Shown piece after piece: positions 46,511 through 60,189 of a stretch of 64,000 nucleotides of DNA. The translations under genes were made by a program, and so were the position numbers. The notes beneath the pieces are model-generated. The model was not told where the DNA came from. It did no database searches and saw nothing but the letters and a program-made list of their open reading frames with translations. Source of the DNA: Garcia nutans (Eukaryota > Streptophyta > Magnoliopsida > Malpighiales > Euphorbiaceae); the NCBI GenBank assembly GCA_947685225.1, contig CANTUV010000051.1:1488001-1552000 (forward strand). Reading direction: 5' to 3'. Each line of letters begins with the position of its first letter. The stretch's first letter is position 1.

Positions 46511-48730
46511 CTACATCCAGCAAACAATTTTCAAAGCACTATGGGAATATGGTTTGACAAAAGCATAAACAGTTGATTTAAACAGTAGATAACACGAATA
46601 AAAAATGGCGTACATTTATCATATACGAAGAGGACCACTTGAAGGAAGAGAAGACCAAAAATAATAATGTTACTTCCTTAATATTTGAGATAGTATCATT
46701 GAATGTCACAACATATTACCATAACCTTTCACAATTTGTCCTCCCCTGTCATAATATATTACTTACTGCAAGGTGAAAAGCATAGCGAGATAACACAAGT
46801 GGGGATAAATTTGGAACTTTAGAACTTGGACAACAAAACAAACTACCAAAAAGATGAACTATAATTAAAAGCAAAAAACTATATTTAGAAGAATATATCC
46901 AAATGAGGCAACAAGCAAAGGCATGTCTAGGAATTAAAAAATGCCTCTGCACATTTCAACCTAACAGAAAAGATAATGGTAAAACAAGATGAACCAAAAC
47001 GATGATTGTGAAAACAATAAATATGAATAATTTTTACCATCAATGACAAACCTACCTCCATTACTAAATTCTTAACCAGTCTGAATTCCGATATATGAAA
47101 TAACATTATGGTTTTGAGACCATTTCAAGGCTTAAAACCTCACATCAACATCCCCGCATAGCATAAAAATCTGATAGGAGAAAAAAAAAAGTGCCATTTA
47201 TGGAACTATCTGGAAGTGCTAAGTATTGAATTCTATGTCTTAGGTGTTTGGACTAATAAAAACTTCAAAACTGAAACAATTAATTACAATCTATTATCAA
47301 TCAACGAGCCAAAAACTAGCCAATTGGTCAGAGCAATCAAGACATTCAACCAACAGAAACAAACAGACGAAGAAAAAGGCCAACTAGGCCAACTAATTGA
47401 TATCTATGACCATTTCCCAATGATCTGCAAGCAATTCGACAAGCAGGTGAAAGCCAACCTAGTCAGAAAAGTAGTGTTAAACCATAATCGCACATTAACT
47501 TAAAACCCCAAAATTGTCTTGACGTGGTAAAGATCCAGGCTTGAATCCTAACTTAGTTTCACTTCATTCCCTTACAAGTTACAACCTAAACAGACTTCAA
47601 TATGTTTCCCCACTATAAATTACATAATGCAAAATTCTTATGGCACCTTTTGAATTCACTTAAATAATCTATTATGAATTAAGATTTATAAACCATTAAA
47701 CCAATACAAAAAGGCCAATTAAAAAAAAAAAAAAACCAATACAAAAACTTTTACTATAAAACGTCCGTGAAGAAAATTCTCAGCATATATTTTTTCTAAA
47801 TTTTGTACATTCTTTGAAAGCTAAAAAGCAGGCATAAATATTTCTCCAGAGTCTGAAAAGTGGTGCAAGCTTTACACTGGCTTCTGATAAAATTGATATA
47901 AAAACCAACGAATATGAACATAATGGCATTAGCATACAGAAACCATCTATCAAAATTTAACCAATCCACCAAATCAAATGCATTACACCAAAGAAGCAGG
48001 AATTCAAGCATACCCCATAAGTCCAGTTAAACTAGAAAGCCCCCGGACTTATAGCATGAGCCAAACCAACTGACGAATGTAGACAGCAAACGAACGAAAG
48101 ACACAGAGCTTGACACAGTACATAACAGAGTATAAGTGCTGGGCCAATATGGTGGCCCACCAAACCCATACTTAACAACCTAAAAACTACTACCAAATAA
48201 TATGGGCCGCTTAATGGGTGGAGATGAACCGGTTTTTAAAGACCCAGATACATGGGTCAGGGTCAGGGACAGGGTCAAAATTGGTATTCCAATTGTTAAG
48301 TCGGGCCAAATCAGGTCAACGGAAGTCTATGGTTCTAATTCAATCACCGTTTGGGCTTCCAGATCTCACCAAAATAAGAAAAAGGAAGGAAAAACAAAAA
48401 ACAAGCCCAGATCGACGACGACCCAAAGATCAAAACCGCACTCTGGTCCGGTGGTCCACCAAACAAACAAGCAATTACAGTAAGAAATTGGTTAAGAACA
48501 AAAACATAAACTCAACAAAAGCCTAAATGCGCAGATCAAATAGAACTCTTAAACCAACAAACTAGACTCAAACTCAAATTCAAAATCTAATCTAATTCAA
48601 CTTAATCACAGTAATCGTTAATCAAGGTACAATAAAAAACAACAGATATTCAATTTCAAATTCAACTTCGAATCGAGAAGAGAGAAGAAAATAGAAATTA
48701 AAGTTAGGGTTAGGGTTAGGGTTTTTTTTA
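46511..48730 (-). other. Probable 5' UTR intron of the DAYSLEEPER-like gene
   Basis: On the minus strand a donor cgcaattg|gtaaaaa ends a GC-richer leader at 48731, and an acceptor ctggatgtag|gcactc lies at 46511, 21 bases before the ATG. The 2.2 kb between is AT-rich with no coding signal. Exact splice sites are proposed from sequence; more than one UTR intron is possible. Confidence 0.55.
48704..48724 (-). promoter_or_regulatory. Telo-box-like motif at the start of the 5' UTR intron
   Basis: Just over three copies of ttaggg (aaaccctaaccctaacccta on the minus strand) lie directly downstream of the proposed donor site. Plant telo-boxes (AAACCCTA) occur near the starts of genes of the translation and proliferation programmes and bind telobox proteins. 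Function here is inferred only from the motif and its position. Confidence 0.55.
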
Positions 48731-49200
48731 CCAATTGCGATGAGAAAACGACGCAATCTCCGAACGGATAAGAAGGTCGGAGGCCTAGCTCCGAGGCCTC
48801 TGTAAGATCTAGGGTTTTGCAGGAGAAGAGAGATTTGGGCTTTGGATTTGGGAATTAACAAACCAACCCGAGAAGTTATTGGACCTGACAGTGAAAAGTC
48901 GATTAGGACTTTGTTTGTTTAAGAGATAACAGATAAAAGAGATTGCATAAAATTTGGAAAAGAAGAGGGCATTTGATTTTCTGGACTCGGTTCTATTTCT
49001 AAGGTCCACTTTTTATTCTTGTTTTTTATTTTTTCTCTTTCTCCAAACGGACCACAAAGCCCACATACAAACACGCCCTATTTCTTTTCCCACGTGTGAA
49101 CTTCTATTTTCATTTCTTTCTTTCTTTTGTACGTGTGTGCGTGTGGCAAATTTTATTGTAAGGTAGCCCCACAGAAAATGAATGGACTGTTTATTGAGGG
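48731..49200 (-). promoter_or_regulatory. First UTR exon and promoter of the DAYSLEEPER-like gene
   Basis: 48731-about 48860 is a less AT-rich leader that ends at the donor site. Upstream, CACGTG at 49091-49096 forms a G-box in a context of ccacgtgtg, with further ACGTG cores near 49130. The transcription start is not fixed by the sequence. Confidence 0.45.
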
Positions 49201-50232
49201 GCCCACATAAACCCAATTTGAAAACTTTTAAAATTTTTTGACTTCTCTATTATAATATTCGTTTCAAAGGAATTGTGTATTCTATTTTTATTTGAATTTT
49301 GATAAAAATACCATAAAAATAAAATATTTTTAAATTTATTAAAATTTTAAAATATATTTAAATTAATAAAAATTTATAATTAATTTTTTAATTTATAAAA
49401 TTTATATAATTTATTATAAGTTTATTGTGAGTTTATTATATATATGATAATTTTTTTTAATTTATTATAAATTTATTATATACTTTTATGAAATGATTAA
49501 AATATTTTTAATAAAATTATAAAAAATAATAGAGAATGTAATTTTTTTTTATTTTTTTATATATTTATATTTTTTTTAATTCAGATTCAAAATTACATCT
49601 ATCTTTATAAATTTAACGATTTGAGGTATTAAGTGATAATTACAAAATAATGTTATTTTGTAATAGAAATTTGATTTTGATTTATTATGTCTTAATTGAG
49701 TAAATTATTTGAATTTTTTTTGACAAAAAGATTTGTAAGTCGGGCCAAATTTGAAGTCATGTTTGCTCACCTAACATCCCTATTCAGTAGGAGATGTGAA
49801 CATTTTGTTCCTAGAGGAAATTTCACCGTTTCAGTTTTGTTTTTACTATACTTATTTCTTTCTTTTTTCAGTTTTAGCTTTTTCTTATTTCATTTTTACG
49901 TTTTCTTCATTTTTTTATTTTTCAAATGTACGATATTTATTCCTCTTACTCTTGCTTTGATGTGCTGCCTCTTCGATTTATGAAATAATATTTCTCCTTG
50001 GTAGTGGTTCGACCATGCTTGTGAAGGCTTTGGCTTCTCTTTATTGATCTTACTGCCGGCCATGATGTTGATTTTTGACAATAACTAAATTTGTGGCAGC
50101 CAAAAAGTGGTTCTATTACTAAGATAATCAAATGAGTTTTCATTCATTGCAGTACATCAAGCATAGATCAGTTTCCAAATAAAAAATGGACAATTCGTAC
50201 CACTTATTTGAGTTATTGCATTTATTGTGTCA
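49200..50232. other. Intergenic, nothing recognised
   Basis: This is AT-rich, with poly-T and T/C-rich stretches at 49830-49920. Short open frames on both strands are low complexity. Confidence 0.6.
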
Positions 50233-50237
50233 CTAAA

Positions 50238-50580
50238 TGTAACACTATTGTATCTAATATACGTATAATATAAATAGTATTTATATATAATATATGCATA
50301 TAGAGTATAAGAATATCATCACCCTTATCATTTGAAAACTTTTTATAATTATAAGAAAATATTTTAAATCTCAAAATCTACTTTAATAGATAAATAAATA
50401 TAAATATAAGTAATTTAATTATCAAAAATAATAATTTTAAATAAAAATATTTGAAAAAAAATTGTTAGAGTTTTGCTTGTATTCAGACATTTTTTAAAAA
50501 TCAATCAACTCAAATTGCAAAAAAATTACACTCTTAAATATATATATTTATCCAATTCACCAATACTCCTCAAAGTTACT

Positions 50581-50618
<38 letters not shown>

Positions 50619-52750
50619 AAAAATTTACTAAATTTACACATTTAGTCTAAACATTTCAAATTTATATCACCTTCACATATAAAAATATAATATACACAAA
50701 TATATATAAATGGTTTCATAAAATAAATGTTTACATGTCAACGACTGACTATGGTCCTGTGCAGTACAAAATCTTCTAGTAATATCCCAAAAACTCTAGA
50801 TTTGGTCATGTCTAATAAGGGTCTCTAACTCAGCCCCTATTACCTGTGTGGTAAACAAATAGCTCTAAGCTTTTCGCCTAGCGATACATATGTTAATAAT
50901 AGTAAAAATTTAAGAAAGGTAATACATATGTTTTTCTTTTGGAACACACAATGTAACATGCACGTACATATTAAAACTTATATATTTCTCACTTTAAAAC
51001 TATCACGCATTATATTTACATGCATTGGGCCCAAATGATTCTATACAATATTCAGGTTCTAGAGATATAGTTTTAGACCATTTTGACACCCAGTTTCTAG
51101 CCCAACGGCTAATAATAATGACGTTCAGCGTCTATTCCGAAGGTAAAATATATAATGATGATGCATAACTTCTAGCTTAAAGACAAATTATATATCAATG
51201 GAGCTCAGCGTCTAGGCCAAAGATAATCATAGGCATATCATATCCAAATCACCAAAAACACAACTCTAAAACATGATATTATATAAGCAACACACATATC
51301 ATATGCATTCCATAATCAATTTTCCATCACATAATTCCATTTACTCTTTTCTTTTTCCATAGTCATGCATAATTCCTTTACTTTATTCATAACTCATCAC
51401 ATTTTCAATATTATATGTCACATCTACAATGTGACTTTACTAATCACATACTTTGGGCATTTATTATTATTTTTTTCTAAATTATCATATATTATTCATT
51501 TTAGTCACTTACATTAGCTTAACACAATACACTTAATGCATTTAACATCATTTCACAACCAATAATGCAATACATTTGAAAACATAATCCCAAAGTAGCT
51601 TGGCACATTCTTGATATCAATAATGTGCTAAGCTATTTAAAAGTAAAAGTGTTATAACTCATCAAAGTATGCACATACCTTTGTTCACACCACTTCCAAG
51701 CTAGGAAGCACATTTCCTTACCCCTTTCTCAATGTGTCCTTCACCACTAGGGTTGGACAATTACTATCTACTCAATATCTATTCAAAATGTAAGTGTATA
51801 TTAGGCATTAGAATCATATTTATGCATATTTTAACTTCTAAAAATTAATTTAGAATATTTCCCTCCAACTTTCAAAACTTTGCCCTAATTCTCTTTGAAA
51901 TATCATTCTACCCCAATTCAAATTGTATTTCAAGTTTATTTCCATCATTATAATTATACTGTAACATTATTTAAACCATTTAATCCATTTAATATCAATT
52001 CTTTAATAATATTCTAACAAAACCCTAAATACAACACTTACCCATCTAAACTTCTATCAAACTTGGACAAATTAATCAATCAACTATACAATCCTTATTT
52101 CTATATTAAATTAACATCATCCATACCCATTATAACAATTATAAGGCACTCCTTCAAAAATCCATATGTTATATATATGAGTTTCCAAAAAAAACTTCAC
52201 AAAATTGCAAGAAAGCTTACCTACTAGTTAAGCTTTTACCAAATCTTCCTTCAATCCTTAAAAAATCTTGTAAATCTTGGAGTTTAGAAGAAGTAAAGAC
52301 CACCTTGGGCACCCATGAAAATTTCGGCATACATGAGGAAGAAGAAAAAGATGAAGAACAAAATAATTTTTTATTTTCTTTCTTTTTAACTTTAACCATG
52401 TATATATATTATTTTATTTTTTTAATTATTTATTTATTTTAAAATTCTAAAATTTTCTCTTCCATTCAAAATAAATTTAATTTAATATTTAATAAATTTC
52501 AAATTTTTTCCATCATCTTCCACTATAGAAAATTATTTTAAATTTTCATTTATTTATTTTTTTACCTTTTTTTATTTAACCTTTGACTTTGACTTTTATT
52601 ATTTGACTTTATATGTTATGTAGATTTCATTTATACTTTCCATATACATTATATATTCTCCATATTCCAACACCTTGATTAATGTTCCCACTTATTTACT
52701 AATTAATTAATTTTTTTAAAATATTTTAATTAAAATTTGAGGACTTCACA
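50238..52750 (-). mobile_element. Solo LTR, Del-like (Ty3/gypsy)
   Basis: The plus-strand ends are TGTAACACTATT and GGACTTCACA, i.e. TGTGAAGTCC...GTGTTACA in element sense. CTAAA duplications flank it at 50233-50237 and 52751-52755. Length (2,513 bp), end sequences and internal landmarks match the layout of the Del-like LTRs at 347-2822. One landmark is an accctagtg segment followed by the gcttggaag-type stretch near 51690-51760. It is a diverged relative, not the same subfamily. No internal region is present, so it is the product of LTR-LTR recombination. An (AT)n run lies at 50583-50614. Confidence 0.85.
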
Positions 52751-52755
52751 CTAAA

Positions 52756-53775
52756 ACTAGGTTTTATACTCTGAAATCAATTTAACGGAATTGAGTTTTG
52801 AAGGGAGCTAAAAGAGGTATAAAAGGGTAAGAGCAGTGAAAAACCCTTCCATCACAATTCGACAACGTGGTAATGTTTTCGGCTATTTGTTTAGAAAGGT
52901 GATGCTCTTTTTGCAATAAAAAATCTGTTAAAAAAATATGTGAAAGAGTGCACTAGAGAAAATTAAAATATTTTGACTCAAAATAGAAGCAATGAAACAA
53001 GAATATTCTGGTTTGGTTCTATTTCTTTCACTTTAACCATTTAATTGGAATGAATAAATTAATAAGCACAGTGCCAAATTCTATAATTAAAATATATAAG
53101 AAAGAGGAGATATAGATACAAGTTGTTTGTTTAAACTTGTATATATATTTTTTAATTTTGTTATTTGAATTTATGTTTTTTGGGTTTAAAACGGTAATAA
53201 TTAGAATTTTTTTGTTATTCAATCCAAAATACATTCCACACATTTTATAAAATATTTTTAAAAAATATTTTTTGAAATTTTTTAGTTTTTCATCATATTA
53301 CCAGTATATGTTAAATATAAATTGATATACCGAAAAAGAATAATAATATATATGAGTATATATCAATTTTATAGAATATAATACATATGTATGTACATCG
53401 GTATATATTGCATATATTTTAACTAAATAATAATAATATATGCGAGTATATATTAATATATATGGATATATTATATATATTTTAACAAAAAAATGACATT
53501 TTTATAAATATAAACTCCATATTATTTACGGTATATGTGAGTATATGTTATATAAACTTTCACTTTAAAATGACATTTTTATAAATCTATAATTTTTATT
53601 GAATTTACATTATTAGATGAATATTGTATGATTGTCTCAATGTATCTTTCAAAGTTGTTGTCTTCGCTAACATGCTGAAAGTAGCTTAGGTTCTTGAAGT
53701 GTTTAGTGCCCGAAAAGGCTGAATGATAAAACATATAACAACACATGTTTGGCTATATAAAAGTGATATATGTTT
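52756..53775. other. AT-rich intergenic region
   Basis: No gene is recognisable. From about 53290 the sequence is increasingly made of tatatg/catata motifs and probably contains badly eroded copies of the 84-bp repeat that follows. Confidence 0.5.
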
Positions 53776-54240
53776 AGTTACATATCGATATAACAATATA
53801 TATATGTCAAATTTTATAAGAATAACAGTATAAAATTATTACATATTTAGTTATATGTTGGTATATGTTTTGTGTAAAAATATATATGTGTTAAACATTT
53901 AAAAATGAGTGTAAAAGTGATATATATTTGGTTATATATTGATGTATGTTATATATAATAACATATATTTATTAAATTTTAAATTAATAAAAATATAAAA
54001 CTATTATATTTTTAATTATATATCGATATATATTGCATATCAAAACAAATACTTGTTAAAATTTTAAAAAGAATAAGATCACTAAAGTAATATATATTTA
54101 GTTGTATGTCGATGTATATTACATATAATGACCTATATTAGTTAAATTTAAAATAATAAGAATATAAAGATAATATATGTTTGATTATATATCAATATAT
54201 GTTACATATAACAATATATGTTACATATAATAATATATAT
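53776..54240 (+). repeat. 84-bp tandem repeat array, left block
   Basis: Units anchored on agttatatgtcg-like sequence begin near 53776, 53849, 53930, 54014, 54100 and 54182, with spacings of 73-86 bp. The last unit carries a small internal duplication of an atatgttacatataa segment and is cut at 54240 by an LTR fragment. Confidence 0.75.
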
Positions 54241-55267
54241 TGTAACACTCGTGGATTTTAAATACTATTAAATAATTAATTTGGAGGGTAGTTAATATAT
54301 TAGAAGGGAATGATACAAGGTATAAATATGATAAACGCAAAAATATATACATTATATATATAATATATACATAATATATACAAGATATATATATATTTCA
54401 CTAAAGGATAAAAATGAGGTAGAAAGTCAAAAGTAAAAGGTTGAAAAGTAAAAGTAAATAAATAAATAAATCAAAATTAAATTAATTATGGTTGGAAATA
54501 CTTAAAATATCTAGTATTTTAATATTAATTAATTAATTAATTAAATATATATGTGAGTAGTTATGAAGAAATGAATTAAAAAGTGATCTTCTTCTTCTTT
54601 TTCTCCATGGTTTGGCTGAAATTTTAAGGAAGGAGAAGGATGATTTCTTCATCAAATATTTTATATTTTTCAAGAATTCCAAAAGATTTAAGGTGATTTT
54701 GAAGTTTAATCAAGCATTAGGTAAGTTTTCTTCCATCTAAGCTTAGTTTTTCTTAATTTTAGATTATATAATAATATGGATTAGTGATAGATTGATTATA
54801 ATTGTTAAAATTGATAGTAAAGTTAATATAATAGATAAATGATGATTAGATGACTAATTGATTAAAGTGAGCATGATTAGTGAAGTTAGGATTTATGAGT
54901 GATTATGAAATTATGGTTTTTGATGGTGATGTTTATAATTTATTGAAATGGGTTGTTTTGATGTTATTTTAATGATTATATAATAATTTTATGGTTGAAA
55001 GTTGAAAATGAGTTGATTGTATTGAAGTATGAATAATGTAGTAAAGGGAAATAAGGTTTTTGTTGGAAATTGGTTAAAAATTGTATAATTGGTGGTGGTT
55101 TAAAATAAAATGAATAGAAATATGGTTCTAGTGATCTATTTCTACTTATTATTTGATGTATGAGTGAAATAATCAAAGTTACCCAAGTGGCGGCATTTAT
55201 GGTTTTTGGAAAGTAAGGGTTGTAAGGTAATTTGGAGTTGATTTTAAAACTCTAAAAGGTTAGTACA
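54241..55267 (+). mobile_element. Del-like LTR fragment inside the 84-bp array
   Basis: It begins TGTAACACTCGTGGATTTTA, the start of a Del-like LTR in plus orientation. It includes a leader segment (cttcttctttttctccatgg, then ggctgaaatttt) that parallels the minus-strand solo LTR at 50238-52750. Only about 1.0 kb is present against about 2.4 kb for whole LTRs; the right end (ttagtaca, 55261-55267) does not match the family end and no target duplication is visible. It is most likely truncated by deletion. Confidence 0.65.
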
Positions 55268-56300
55268 TTCTTGTTAAATTTTAAAATAATAAAAGTAATA
55301 CATATTTAGTTATATATCGACATATATTACATATAATAATATATACTTATTAAGATTTAAAAGATAATAGTATAAAAGTGATATATGCTTTGAAATATAC
55401 AAATATATGTTACGTATAACAGCATATACTTATTAAATTTTAAAATAATAAAAATATAAAAATATTATACAATCATTTATTTATTTGTATATACTATATA
55501 TAACAACATACAAATGTTAATTTTTTTAAAAAAATAAGAGTATAAAATTATTATATATTTAGTTATATGTCGGTATATGTTACATATAACAATATATACT
55601 TATTAAAATTTAAAAGAATAAGAGTATAAAACTATTATATATTTAGTTATATGCTTGTATATATTATATATAACAATATATACCTATTAAAATTTAAAAG
55701 AATAAGAGTATAACAATAATATATGTGTAGTTATATATCAGCATATGTTATATATAACAATATATACATGTTAAATTTCAAAAGAATAAGAGTACAAAAA
55801 TAATATATGTCTAGTTATATGTCGGTAAATATTACATATAACAATACATATTTATTAATTTTCAAAATACTAAGAGTATAAAAGTGGTGTATGTTTAGTC
55901 ATATATCAACATATGTTACATATAACAACATATATATATTAAATTGTAAAAAAATAAAAGTGTAAAACTATTATATATTAGTTATATATTAGTATATATT
56001 ACATATAATAATATATACTTATTAAATTTTAAAAGAATAATAATATAAAAGTAATATATGTTTTAGTTATATGTCAATACATGTTACATATAATAAAATA
56101 TACTTGTTAAATTTTAAAAGAATAAAAATGTAAAAGTCATATATATTTAGTCACATATTAGTATATGTTACACATAATAACATATATTTTTTAAAATTTT
56201 AAAAAAATAATAATATAAAATTAATATATATTTAGTTATATGTCGATATATGTTATATATAATAACATATATGTGTTAAATTTTGTGACTTGAAAAAATG
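55268..56300 (+). repeat. 84-bp tandem repeat array, right block
   Basis: Unit starts fall near 55308, 55391, 55476, 55561, 55645, 55729, 55813, 55897, 55980, 56065, 56149 and 56234, a regular 83-85 bp period. Each unit has gttatatg, a 13-base spacer and catataac, a near-perfect 8-bp inverted repeat, followed by a ttaaatttt and aaaagaataagagtataaaa segment. The array is AT-rich and non-coding. Confidence 0.85.
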
Positions 56301-58458
56301 AAAAAAATATATTTTTTTTGTTATTTTTTTGTTTTGAACTATAATGATTATAAACTTTTTTTTTTAATCTAAATGCATATCATATATTCAATGAAAATGC
56401 TTTCAAAAAATAGTTTTTAATTTTTTAACTTTTCGTCAAATTTATAAATTATATCAACTTATTCAACTGTTACATTTATTAAATTAATTTTTATGAATTG
56501 AGATAGTAAATTGATTAATATATAATATATGTTACATGCAGTTACATATAATTAGATATATATGTAATCAAAATTAAAATTTGAGCCTAATAAAAATTAA
56601 CATATTTTATTGTTAAAAAAGTAATTTAAGATATTAATTATATTTAGCACTATTTAATTCTTTATTATTTATTGAGTTAATTATAAAATTATCTTAACAA
56701 GTAAAAATGTTTTAAAAATTACTCAATTTTTTAAAGAAGCCTCAAATTTGGATTTCAAATTAAAATTAAATATATATTGAGAAAACAATAAAAGTCTATC
56801 TTTTAAATAATATTGTCTTTATTAGTAATAGTCCCAATTTTTATCCACTGTTATAATTATTTAATTAATTTATAGTATTTGTGTTCAGTGCTTGCCAAGA
56901 AAACCTTTTGTTAGTTCATTTACATTAAATTAATTATTTTATAATATTTGTATTTAATACTAAGAAGACCATTTATTAGTTCATTTGTAGGCTTGTAACA
57001 GCACGTGTACTAATACAATCAATTGCCTTTGTATTTTTACAAATTAAAACAATTGTTAAAGGTAAAATTGAAAATTTTTATTACTTGCCGTAAATTTAAA
57101 AATATATTTAATTTTTAGATTAGTTTTGTAAATAACTCTTCTTTTTTATTTATGAAGATATTATCCAACATAATATCAAATCAAAACGACGAATATATAT
57201 ATTGGTGATTCATTTGTATGTGTACAATGGCATGATGGGCTATCACATCATTGGTGCAAGTTTGGCTATTTAAATTTATTTTTTCTCAGGGGCTATTTGA
57301 ATTAAAATTAGATATGAATTTTGTGTTACTTGTTAATCAACCAATGACAATTCTTTTTTACACGTTTTAAATATACTACGCAAAATAATATTATTATTTT
57401 TAACGAATTTTTCTAGTTTTGAGCAATGGAATTCCAACTTGAGTTTTTTTATTCAAGTAAAATATAGGATTTTTTACAAAAATACAAAAAAAATATATCA
57501 AAAATACTCATTTTCTATGCCCTTTTATAAATACCCTTTTTAAAATTTTTCTATTTCAAAAATACTCCAAATTTTTCTTTCTTGCAATTCTCTTTATTTG
57601 GGTTTGGGCCTTGGAATCATCTATTTGAGAATAGGTTGCATTAGAAAATTAAATTTTTTGAGAATAATTTTTATATGTTTATTAGAGAAAAAAAAATCTC
57701 TTTCCATTCAACAAAATGAGCAACTTCAAGACAAATTAAACAAAAATTTAGTGCCTTAAATTTCAGGACTATATATGTGTGTGTGTGTTTCATTATAAAA
57801 AAATATTAATGGAGAAATATAACACCACAAAAACTATATTGTGGAGTTCTAGGAAACAGAAAAAAGGAAAAAACCTGTATAAAATTATCAACATAAATTA
57901 ATCAATATTTAGTTCTATTTTTTGCATAAATACATACATATTTTTGTTTAGAAGAAATGGTTTTTTATTTATTCTGTCCATTCTTTTTTCAAACACTAAC
58001 ATATTACTTTTTTAATTTCTTTTAATTAAAACTTATATTCGTGATATTTATGAAGAGATAAATTCTAATATCGTTCAACTAAAATTATAAATTAATTTAT
58101 CAAGACTACAAGTAAAAAAAGTATCCTATATTCTCAAACCACCATCCCATTTGATTGCAGCAATAAGAAAATTATCTTTTTCAAAAATGAGAAAACTTTA
58201 AGAAACTAAAATTCAAAGAGAAAATCATGAGAAATTGCAATATACATATTAAAGATATATCACTTAGAAATGTTTTTTAATGTACCACTTTTTTTCTTTT
58301 TTTCTTTTTTTTACATTCATTACAATATACTATATATATATTGAAGATATATCAGTGGTATTATTTTAAAAATAAAAAAAATTATAACTTGCATTATATT
58401 ATATTGTTGGAATATCTAAGGTATACAATTGATATATTGTAGATATACTAATAATATA
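56301..58458. other. AT-rich intergenic region
   Basis: I see no gene. There is an imperfect tandem duplication of about 65 bp at 56866-56995 (unit containing ttagttcattt) and a short (TG)n run near 57775. Mixed AT-rich repeats with actaataatata motifs continue up to the solo LTR. Confidence 0.6.
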
Positions 58459-58463
58459 CTAAT

Positions 58464-60184
58464 TGTGAGCTGAAATTTTTTTCCCTTCCCGTGAAATAGT
58501 TTTTACGACTTTGACACTTTTAGGCTTTGAGTTTTAAATAATAAGGGCCTAAACCTGAATAATAATAGTCACCACCCGAACTGGTCGGAAAAAAATAGAA
58601 GAGATGGATGATTCGATTCCTAAGGAATCTCCAATCCCCTACTGTATTTAAAAAGTTGGGTACGTATAGGGAACGTGATAAATGACCTAATACCCCTATA
58701 ACGCTCGGTTCATTGAAACTGACCTCCTTTTTAAGTCTAAATATTATTAAATTATTAAATTATTATGATACTATTTATATTATAAACATTATTGAAGTGA
58801 ACAATATCATATTATAAATCAAGCAAATCAAATAATAAAATGGGCACTCATACAAGATGAAAACATACCCTTATAAATGTCCGAGTCCAAAATATAAGAT
58901 AAAATATGGCATCCATAATAGAGTAAAAACGTGTCACTTACAACCCTTCCAAAACAACATAATAAAAGAAATAACTTAAATGAACTAAGGCACCTACCAT
59001 AGGTAGAAATATATCTTTTACAAGTCTCTTAAAAATACAATCAATAAATGAATAAAATTATGGTTCCACCATTCATAATAAAGTAAGTAATCAAAATATA
59101 TAGTTAATCATAAATATTGCAATCCATAATTATATATTAATATTAACTCGTTAACGAAATATAAGTTGCAACGCACACGGTAGCACCGCTAGTCGACTAG
59201 CTAGCGAGGGTCAAGGGGACAGTGTCCCTTGCGGGGGATCGGGTGCAGCGCCCTAGAAAGGTAAATGATTTACTATACTCATTGAATTAGTTATTGTCTC
59301 CAAATATATGTTATTAATCATAAATTAGGGCTTTAAATAATAATTTAGGGTTTAGTCCTAAAACTAGGGTTTAACATGCAATTAAAGTTTTAGTTTGCAA
59401 AATTAGGATTTTGGTAGTAAAATTAACATTAAAACATGTAATTAGGATTTCAATTATCACATTGGAATTAATCTTAAAATTAGGGTTTACTGGATGAGAT
59501 TGCTATAAAATCAAAATGATACACAATAAACTTTACAAAGCTAAAAAAAGATGATATTGAGTTGAATTAAATAAATCTAAAGATCATACCTAAGTTGTTA
59601 ATTCCACCAAAAGTTCAGATGTTAGAGCAAGCCTCGTAATTGCATAATGGTTTCAGCCTTATACAAGTTCTGTAGGTTTGATCAACTAAGAGTTTGGTTG
59701 AACAACGTATTTTAAGATTTCTGTGTGTTTGCTTTCTGTCTCTTAGTGTCTTTGGTTTGTTGTTTGAAATTCCTAATGGCTGCCTATTCTTTCTTATTCT
59801 TCTTTGCTAATGGTTGCTTTCTAATTGCTAATTGTGGCTCTAATTCTACCAATTGCTTTTATATTTATAGGCATAATTAGGGCGATCCCGACTAATAATT
59901 CCCAATCCTATTAGAAAAGCTTGTTGTTTATCCGAGTTTTCTTGAATTGGATTGCAATTAGGACACTTAAGATTGAATTAAAACTGAATTAGGCCGGGAT
60001 TAAGGGTTCATGGCTAATTGGCATGGCCAATTTGTCATATTTTGGCTTTTAAAGTTAAACCGGGCTTGATTCAAACTTTTAAAATTAGACCGAACTTAAT
60101 TCAAGCTTTTAAAATTGGATTAGATCTGATTTGGACCATTTAATTGTTGCTAAACTCATTCAGGGCCAAATTTAAGGGTCTACA
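58464..60184 (-). mobile_element. Solo LTR, Tat-like, second copy
   Basis: The plus-strand ends TGTGAGC and GGGTCTACA are the reverse complements of the ends of 8517-10807, and CTAAT duplications flank it at 58459-58463 and 60185-60189. Segments near 58600-58740 are reverse complements of 10540-10700 of the first copy. Length is 1,721 bp against 2,291 bp, so the two differ by indels. A TATA-like tataaatata (minus strand) lies near 59860. No internal domain remains. Confidence 0.85.
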
Positions 60185-60189
60185 CTAAT

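Noticed and set aside
46749..48011. Short open frames in the 2.2-kb region upstream of DAYSLEEPER
   Set aside because: They are short, lie on both strands and show no motif; the region fits a UTR intron.
53776..56300. CRISPR array
   Set aside because: The 84-bp units are contiguous with no unique spacers, in plant nuclear DNA.
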